A program made the translations under genes and the position numbers. From Gamarada debralockiae (Eukaryota; Ascomycota; Leotiomycetes; Helotiales; Hyphodiscaceae): a stretch of 64,000 bases of DNA. Below the pieces are notes generated by a model. The model worked only from the letters and a program-made list of their open reading frames with translations. It was not told the origin of the DNA and searched no databases. Positions 56,101-64,000 of this stretch are shown piece after piece. The DNA lies in contig NXFV01000403.1 of NCBI GenBank assembly GCA_002803225.1, positions 1-64,000 of the forward strand, given 5' to 3'. Numbering within the stretch: the stretch's first letter is position 1; the number at the start of each line of letters is the position of its first letter.

Positions 56101-59100
56101 AGTAGTTCTAAGGGGTAATAGATTTGAGCTATATTTCCTATATGGTAGTAGTATATAGTAGGTAATAAATTAACGAGAACATTTATATAAGTTAACCTGA
56201 GGGTAAAGGCCTTAGTGCTAATATATATACAGAGAACATATGCCCATTAGTCACGTGTTGTACTTCGACTCTATATTCTATATATTCTAGTCTAGCCTCC
56301 CCATACCTGTGACTAACCCCTTAATACACTTTTACCCTACTCAGATTACTATAGTTCGTGACTGGCAGTCACGTGAATTACGCGAGAGTCCCGGATAAGA
56401 GCGGAAGTGAATAGCTGTCAGATATTAAGCGAGCACTAGTATAGAGAGGGGATATTTGGATATTTATAGGATTAGAGTATATATATATATTTTCTTCTCT
56501 TCTTAGCTCTAAATAGTTATAATTAAGTTTATTTTATCTTATCGGGGGGCGCATGAAATTAATCTGAAATCGAAGGTTATAGGACTACTTATCACCGCGA
56601 AGATAATATTTGTAGCTTTCAATAAAACAGTCAAATTTTATAAATTTATTCTCAATTAGAAGACGTGATGTAAATATAATAGAAGAATAATTGTTAAATA
56701 TATACCTAATTGAATTATAAAGATATACATCGTTGCTATCGCTTAGCTTACCGGAATCGGGGTTTTCAACTATTCCCTTAATCCTAATACTTCGCAGTTA
56801 GCATCCCTTTATTAATATTCTTCTACAGCATCAAAGTGTTGCCCCGGGAGAAACGCGGCTGACGACCGAAGAAGTATGCGGATGCAGAAGCCGCGAGAAA
56901 AGCGAATATCAAAGGCAATCACCCCTGCCGCCGAGAAGTAAAGCCCTCCAGCCCCAGGGCCCACCTGACTTCATTCAATTCGAACCCCGACAACCCAACG
57001 TCCTAGACAATACCCCTCCTGTAATTGGACTTCAAAGTAATATCCAAATTCCCCGAGACCACCATGTCTAGCCCGACAATGCACAACAAGCGAAGCCCTA
57101 CCAGGCCCACAACTATATACCCTACCGCCGACGTAACGCCCCACATCTGACGAAGACGCCGAAATTGCTAGGCAGATTGAACAAGCTCGAGTAGATGAAC
57201 ATGAATCCATACTTAAGCAAAAGGAATATGATGCAGAAATTGCTGAGATCCTACTAGGAATTGCGTCGGCCAATATAACAAGTAGGGTGTAGGAGACGAC
57301 GCATGTAATGCCAGAATCACAAGACGCAGAGGGTACTGCGGACGATATAGCACTGCCAGACCTGTAAACAATTGAGGGGGCAAAGACGGCAGCTGTACAA
57401 GAAAGGACGAGTGAGGAAGAGTCTTAGCATTCTTGCTATTCATGCCTTAACTTTATAAACTGGCCGATTATGTGGGATAATGATAGCGTTACTGTGTTAC
57501 ACCCTTTGAATAGATCAGCAGACATCAATATATCTCAAGAGGACATAGTACCGTCGCAGTCGCCACAGACGCCGGCTCAGCGAGCTCGTCTTTGTTGCAA
57601 CCATTAAGTCGAAGTAGTGCTGGCAGCGGCAGAGCAGGTCATTCCCCACTCAGAAGAATAACCTCTTATCTTAGAGTGTACCCACTGCCCAGCAGGCTAT
57701 TTATAAACATTAATACTTCTGCCCTAGCCAGACAGAGACCTCCATGTAATACTTTACCTTTGCTTGCCCAATAAGTGATTCAAACACCAGCTGCTGCCAA
57801 CACTATCCCAACGGTATCCGTTTCCCCAGCACCACACCCTCCTCCAGATTGGCAGCCATTCCAGGCCCTACAGCTCTGACAAATGCAACAGCAATCCCAG
57901 TACCCACTGAGCGAACAGGTCTTAAGTTTAGCTAAGCAGCTGCAGAATTTTCAAGGATATACTTATAAATAACACTAGGAGACAGATCAGGTGCATCATG
58001 AGCACCACCGGTGTCCCGATGTGCATTCCGAGTGTTCTTCTCCAGCAGATAACCGAAATCCTCCGTGGGAATAATAGAGAAACAACCCTTCTAGGCATAA
58101 TTGGCAGTCTAGGTTAATGAAACCAGTAGACATCAACAGACTTGACTACTAGGCGGTGTTTCAGGGCTCTAATGCACCTCCTGCTCCTGATAGTGCTGAG
58201 GTCCAGGACGAACAACTGCCCAAGAATCTATGCTTATCTCAATACCACATCGCTAGCAACAAGAATCATTGTGCAAAAGTAATATTTAACATTAATAGTA
58301 CATGCTGTTTTGCCACTAGTCTAGGCGTGGATTGTCGATCAATTGGTTCCCGAAAGCCCACCACGTCCTCAATCTCTCTCGTAGATATTCATTTTGACCT
58401 GAAGGTCCTTGCATATAACAAACGCGGGGTCAGAATTCAGAAATACACTCCCCTCTACAAGATCCCTCGTTACTGCTTTTCTAGTTATCGTGAAATGAAC
58501 ATGTGGCGTCGGGGCCCCGATTCCGCCGGTGGGAAGAAAGCTACGGAATGATTGGGAAGCATGAATGGATGACATTCGTGGTGAGAATTGGTGATGATGA
58601 GGACAATTCCATTAGAGCTTGGAATTGAGTGTATAAAGCTTACCTGGAAGTTTGGGAGCCAAAGTCCTGTATGGCGGATTGTTTAATTGACGCTACTTTG
58701 GGGATGAATCAAGAACAATATGAAGGATGGAAGGAAGTATATGAAAGAAGCATGAGCAAGCGGCGGTAATTCGGTTGATTCGAAATGCCCAGGAACCAGC
58801 CTCCGACTCGCGGATAACTCATTCCCTACAAATGTGCCATCTGCTGCGCTTTCACGCAGTTCTGTTCCTAGATTTCACTCACAGTAACACTCTTGTCGGA
58901 TTGAAAGTTATAGGTCTGTACCTTAAATTAAACTTTGACTTTTGCGTTTGCAATAGTAGCTAGGGGATCAATTGTTTCGTGTGCCACAAAGACTCTGCCG
59001 CCGCAACCATAGGAAACGGTGAGCACTACCGTATTAATTGGTCTATAAGACCCGTTTCTGTGATAAGACCACCCATTTATAAGAGCTGGTTTATTTCGAG

Positions 59101-59861
59101 CCGGGTGGAGCAAGAATTTATAAGAGTATAAAAATGTACGGGCTCAGATTCAGGTTTATCCCCTGAAAGTCATACTATAAGTATAATAAACCCCTCTAAA
59201 CTCTATATACTTTCTATAAAACTAATGCCACTTATAGCACACTATTCCTCTTACAAGATATGGTCCTAAGTCGCCAAAGTGGTAAAAGTTTACTTGCAAC
59301 GCATGGTCTTATAGACCAATTAGTATGGTAGACTCTTTTTCGGAGCTCACCTCGCAAGGTCCTTCACTTTATCAGCTTGAGGCGGTGGCTGAGCAGCTTT
59401 AAGATATAAATCGAGGGGAGAAGCTGAAGATCAAGCATTGAAATAAAATCTTCGCCGCAAAAATCTGACATCTGACAATCTTGCTATGCACGTGACCAAA
59501 CCTAGGTATACGCTAGCCTCATTTATTTAGCGTTGGAGGGGTCGAGTTTTGCTGGCCAGCCACGCCCCTCACACACACAAAATTACAAGGGCATTCTCTT
59601 CCCTTTCACACCGCTCACTTCTACTCTCCTCCTACATCTACCTCAAGAACCACCACTCACTTCCTCAATTCTCACTGAATATCTGCGGAGGAGGTTCGTA
59701 TTCCATTTGACATTCCCATTTTATCTATAAGATCAATAATTGAAAGACTCTCGCCTCCGACACCGGCGACTGTATTTTCAAGCACGCAATTGACGGGTTG
59801 TTGACACTTCCCAGCAGGAATTTCACGAACCACTTCACGACTCCTACACACATCTGCAATC
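56101..59861. repeat. RIP-like decayed repeat region
   Basis: 3.7 kb, AT-rich at 56100-56830, with coding ghosts after that. 57150-57290 reads as a Glu/Gln-rich coiled coil (DAEIARQIEQARVDEHES) up to a TAG. 58156-58551 reads LPKNLCLSQYHIASNK and similar, open for 131 codons. Stops are mostly TAG and TAA at places where CAG or CAA would fit. No named domain is recognised. A copy of the short repeat at 7657-7695 lies at 59304-59345. The last about 350 bp should be the promoter of the methionine synthase gene. Confidence 0.5.
59304..59345 (+). repeat. Short dispersed repeat, copy B
   Basis: Contains ggtcttatagaccaatta and a diverged tail gactctttttcgg, matching 7657-7695. Same orientation. Confidence 0.4.
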
Positions 59862-62283
59862 ATGGTTCAATCGTACGTATTCACCTCTGCAGACCGATTC
59901 CTGAGCCACAGCATGCTGATTTACGTCCTACTCACAGATCCATCCTCGGCTTTCCCCGCATGGGAGTCAACCGTGATTTGAAGAAGGCTACCGAAGCTTA
60001 CTGGGGTGGCAAGCTCTCTCAAGCTGAGCTCCTCAGCGAGGCCAAGAGACTCCGTCTCGAGCACTGGAACATTCAGAAGGCGGCCGGTGTCGATGTCATC
60101 CCCAGCAATGACTTCGCTCTCTACGATCAAGTTCTCACCCACATCCAAGATTTTGGTGTAAGTTTTCCCCGTTCTCAAAATTTGTGCCATACTAATCACA
60201 TCATCAACAGGCCGTCCCCGAGAGATATACGAAACACAAGCTCAACCCCGTTGACGAATACTTTGCTATGGGTCGTGGACACCAGAAGGAGGGCGTTGAT
60301 GTTCCTAGCTTGGAGATGGTGAAATGGTTCGACTCGAACTACCACTACGTTAAGCCAACTTTTCAAGATAACCAGACCTTCAAGCTTGTCTCCAACCCCA
60401 AGGCTGTTGTTGAGTTCCTCGAGGCAAAGGAGGCTGGCATCGACACCAGACCCGTTCTTGTCGGACCTGTTTCCTTCCTCCACCTCGGAAAGGCAGACCG
60501 TGGCCAGAAGGTCAACCCAATTGATCTCCTCGACAAGCTTCTGCCAGTCTATGAGGAACTTCTCACCAAGCTCAAGGCTGCTGGTGCTGAGACTGTTCAG
60601 CTCGATGAGCCTACCCTCGTCTTCGATCTGCCAGCCAAAACCAAGGCTGCTTTCAAGCCAACCTACGAGAAGCTCGCCAGCTTAGGCGACAAGATCCCAA
60701 AGATCGTCTTCGCTACCTACTTCGGTGATATCGTCCACAACATTGACGCTTTGCCAAAGGATGTTTACGCTGTCCACGTTGACTTGGTCCGAAACCCAGA
60801 GCAACTCGAGACTGTCATTGGTGCATTGGGCCCAAAGACCATTCTCTCTGCTGGTGTTGTTGATGGCCGTAACATCTGGAAGACCAACTTCAAGCGTGCT
60901 ATTGAGATTGTCGAGACTGCCATCCAGAAGCTTGGAAAGGAGCGTGTCATCATTGCCACCTCCAGCTCTCTCCTCCACACCCCACACACTCTTGCAAGCG
61001 AAAAGAAGCTTGACCCCGAAATTGCCGACTGGTTTTCCTTTGCTTGCGAAAAGGCTGTTGAAGTTGCTGTCATTGCTAAGGCCGTCACTGAGGGTCCTGC
61101 TACCGTCCGCGAGCAACTTGAGGCTAACGCCAAGTCCATCCAATCTCGTGCAACCTCAAAACGAACCAACGATCCAGCTGTCAAGGAACGCCAATCAAAG
61201 GTCACCAAGGAGATGTACAACCGAAAGTCTGAGTTCCCTACACGTATCGCTGCTCAACAAAAGAACTTGGGCCTTCCTCTCTTCCCAACCACCACTATTG
61301 GCTCTTTCCCCCAGACCAAGGAAATCCGTATCCAACGTAACAAGTTCACCAAGGGTGAGATTACTGCTGAGGAGTACGAGAAATTCATCGAGAAGGAGAT
61401 CCAAGATGTTGTCAAGATCCAGGAAGAGCTTGATCTTGATGTCTACGTTCACGGTGAGCCTGAGCGTAACGACATGGTGCAATACTTCGGTGAGCGCCTG
61501 GATGGTTATGCCTTCACCACCCACGCTTGGGTTCAGTCTTACGGTTCCCGATGCGTCCGGCCTCCCATTGTTGTCGGTGATATCTCTCGCCCAGCACCAA
61601 TGACTGTCAAGGAGTCCAAATACGCTGTCTCCATCTCCAAGAAGCCAATGAAGGGCATGTTGACTGGACCAATCACTTGCCTCCGATGGTCTTTCCCTCG
61701 TGATGATGTCCACCAATCTGTCCAAGCCGAGCAACTCGCCCTTGCTCTCCGTGACGAAGTTGTAGACCTTGAGGCTGCTGGTGTCTACGTCATCCAAGTC
61801 GATGAGCCAGCTCTCCGTGAGGGTCTTCCTCTCCGCGCCGGCAAGGAGCGTGAGGCGTACCTCAAGTGGGCTGTCGAGTCCTTCCGTCTCTCCGTCTCAG
61901 GTGTCCAAGACTCAACCCAGATCCACTCCCACTTCTGCTACTCTGAGTTCCAAGATTTCTTCCACGCCATTGCCGCTCTTGACGCCGATGTCCTCTCCAT
62001 CGAGAACAGCAAGTCTGATGCCAAGCTCCTCAAGGTCTTCGTGGACGAGGCCTACCCCCGCCACATCGGCCCAGGCGTCTATGACATCCACTCCCCGCGT
62101 GTCCCAAGCGAGCAGGAGATCAAGGACCGCATCGAGGAGATGTTGCAATACCTAAAGCCCGAGCAACTCTGGATCGATCCCGACTGCGGTTTGAAGACCC
62201 GCCAATGGTCGGAGACCAAGGCAGCATTGACCAACATGGTCAACGCCGCTAAGTTCTACCGCCAAAAGTATGCTTCCAAGTAG
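59862..62283 (+). CDS. MET6: Cobalamin-independent methionine synthase
   Basis: Exon 1 has only 11 bases (59862-59872); exons 2 and 3 are 59938-60157 and 60211-62283. Together they encode 767 residues, the size of yeast Met6. The enzyme transfers a methyl group from 5-methyltetrahydrofolate (polyglutamate) to homocysteine to make methionine, in the cytosol. The N-terminus begins MVQSSILGFPRMGVNRDLKK, with GWGGKLS-like YWGGKLSQAEL following. The catalytic half starts at TTTIGSFPQTKEIR. The zinc site is complete: His651 and Cys653 in IHSHFCYSEF, Glu675 in SIENSKSD, Cys736 in IDPDCGLKTR. Spacings (2, 22 and 61 residues) match the E. coli enzyme. Strong bias to C-ending codons suggests high expression. 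Intact. Confidence 0.97.
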
Positions 62284-64000
62284 GAGGCCTCTTGTGTAGC
62301 AGGAAAAATTTTCTTTTGTCAGGGGTTAATGTTCATGAATTGACTTGGAGACGACTTCAACATCGGCGTTTCTGGGTAGCAGGGCATGAGGACAAAAGCT
62401 TTCTTGTGTTACGGGCGATGATTACTTGCGCAATTTTATGGTTCAACAAAGCATGGGTGGGGGTGAAGATGATCCATCAACCGGACATCTTATCGAATAC
62501 GGCGTCAAATAAGCGAAGAGTTTAGGGCTTGATTTTGAGCTCTGTGTATCCGCAAGGGGAACAAGATAGAAAATATACCCTTTTCAACCGGGCATGATGT
62601 TTCCATTACGTGTCACTGTTCTTTTCAGTGAGGGGCTTAGCAGCCTGCTGTGCAGAGTCTCCAACAAGCACAGTGTGAACTGGGACTCAAGTTTGTCACT
62701 TCAACCTCTTGATAAATAAAGCCCGCCGTCGCATCAACAACAATGGCACCAGTGAGCGAATGCAGCCTACGAAAGCTGTCAATGACCATTGTACCAAACA
62801 CTTAGCATGCATTGCAACTCCGCACGTTCTCTTACAATGATGGCCTTGAATCATGCTGCAGATAGAAGCACGAAATCTGCCAGTCGCCTGCCTTCATGAT
62901 ATGTCGCTGTCGTTATTCTCTTCGCCACTGTTCTTTCCCTCGTCGCAATGTCATCCGATGGCGCTGTCAGGAGGTTAGCAAAAACTTCCTGTAATAGCGT
63001 GTTATCCCTTCAATGCACAACTAATGAAATGGAAGATATATACCGTATAAACAACCTATTTGAACCTCTCTACAGGCCCAACGTCATCAACACATTCTGC
63101 GGTGGGATTAGAGGATAGAAAACTGCGGTATGCAGAGCATCTTCATCGAGAGACTGTGAAACATTTTATGGTAGGCAGACGTCCGGGTCCAGACTGTCTT
63201 GGATTTGTAAAGCGAGTTTGGATGCGTCAATTATTGGAGGGCGTTGAATGATTGATACAGAGGTGAACCACCAACATGCCATTTGAGAAGATTACATCTG
63301 ACTTTAGGCCCTACATTCTGTTATTAAACACCATCTTTGTTCGCGGCATAGTTATAAGCACAGGGTCTGCTAGTCGCTCAGCTTCGTATCAAATTCCCCG
63401 GTCTCATGGAGCTTTCAGAGCCAGCCGCAGATCCCTCTCTCCGAGATAGATTTTCAGGAAGCCCCAATTTCTGGCATTCCCAAGGTCGGATTCGGAGATT
63501 CTTTGGTATTCAGAGTGAATGCGCCTGAAGCAGGCTTGTGGGTGTCGTTGTCAGTGTTGTTTTCATTGTCGCCATGTTACTGGCAGTTGAGAGATTTAAT
63601 CGAAACCTCAAGGCGTGTTGTCGTGTTGTCCCACAGCAAAGAACAGAACAAGACTTAGCACCCCTTCAAGCCAGCTCCTGCTTCAAATTCTCCCCACACT
63701 CATCATATTCAACACATTGTGTTGTTATAGCAGAGGAAACTTAGACAAGGAATCACATCCAGGAGCACGAAAGCGTGCAGACTCCGATTTTGTGGATTAT
63801 CGCTTCGATTTTTGATACAGGTTGGGATGCCGTGGATAGAGGCCGATAAATGAAGGAAATGGTTTCCGTCCACTTTGATGTTCTCCACAAGTGGGTGGGT
63901 TCAAACTGGCAGGTTGACAAATTCTCTCCATGTAATGGAATGACACTTGCATCCACAAGGCATGATTCCCCACCGCTGCCCAGGCTCCAGGACTCCACTC
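62284..64000. other. No gene seen at the right edge
   Basis: 1.7 kb after the methionine synthase stop. It holds only short, unconvincing frames on both strands. The 3' untranslated region probably covers the first few hundred bases. A gene could begin outside the window. Confidence 0.4.

Noticed and set aside
60725..61603. Plus-strand open frame of 292 codons
   Set aside because: Alternative-frame shadow of methionine synthase.

Overview
This window looks like a filamentous ascomycete (Pezizomycotina) chromosome segment. Genes are split by short GT..AG introns of about 48-70 bp, families such as Zn2Cys6 regulators, RTA1 proteins, cerato-platanin and STAND N-terminal domains are present, and gene blocks alternate with AT-rich, stop-riddled transposon remnants. 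The remnants look like products of repeat-induced point mutation (RIP). A leotiomycete is plausible from the mix of families, but that is inference only.

Layout. 1-4.6 kb is transposon debris: a hAT element inserted into an LTR. 4.7-19.2 kb carries a lipid-translocating RTA1-like protein, an MFS transporter, a DAO-type FAD oxidoreductase, an amidase and a Zn2Cys6 regulator. The last four read as a possible small catabolic or nitrogen-scavenging cluster. A Tc1/mariner transposase fragment, itself cut by a solo LTR of the same family as the one at 1-3.2 kb, lies between the amidase and the regulator. 19.7-22.2 kb holds a deleted Mutator-like element and a TIR element. 22.5-23.5 kb encodes a secreted repeat protein with dibasic sites, and 24.5-25.6 kb a broken family-2 peroxidase.

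26.8-32.6 kb is the most unusual part. Two genes diverge from a 1.1-kb spacer. Both start with a fungal STAND/NLR-type N-terminal domain followed by an acidic Ser-Asp linker and a TPR-like helical region. The minus-strand gene then carries an HMG box instead of a NACHT or NB-ARC domain. The plus-strand copy ends in near-identical WD40 repeats, but is broken by two frameshifts and a truncated WD array.

34.9-51.6 kb holds a secreted Ser/Thr-rich protein, a TCP11/SOK1 homologue, a broken DUF6536-like membrane protein, a cerato-platanin, a stop-interrupted possible HET-like gene, and a divergent pair of redox genes (PRISE-like reductase and FAD monooxygenase). 51.6-59.8 kb is repeat-rich. It holds a 5'-truncated Ser/Thr-rich membrane protein and a CorA-like membrane protein whose 5' end is also damaged. 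59.9-62.3 kb is an intact cobalamin-independent methionine synthase (MET6). The last 1.7 kb shows no gene that I can support.

Exon limits were read by eye from splice consensus plus family similarity. Every family assignment is from memory of motifs, not from a search.
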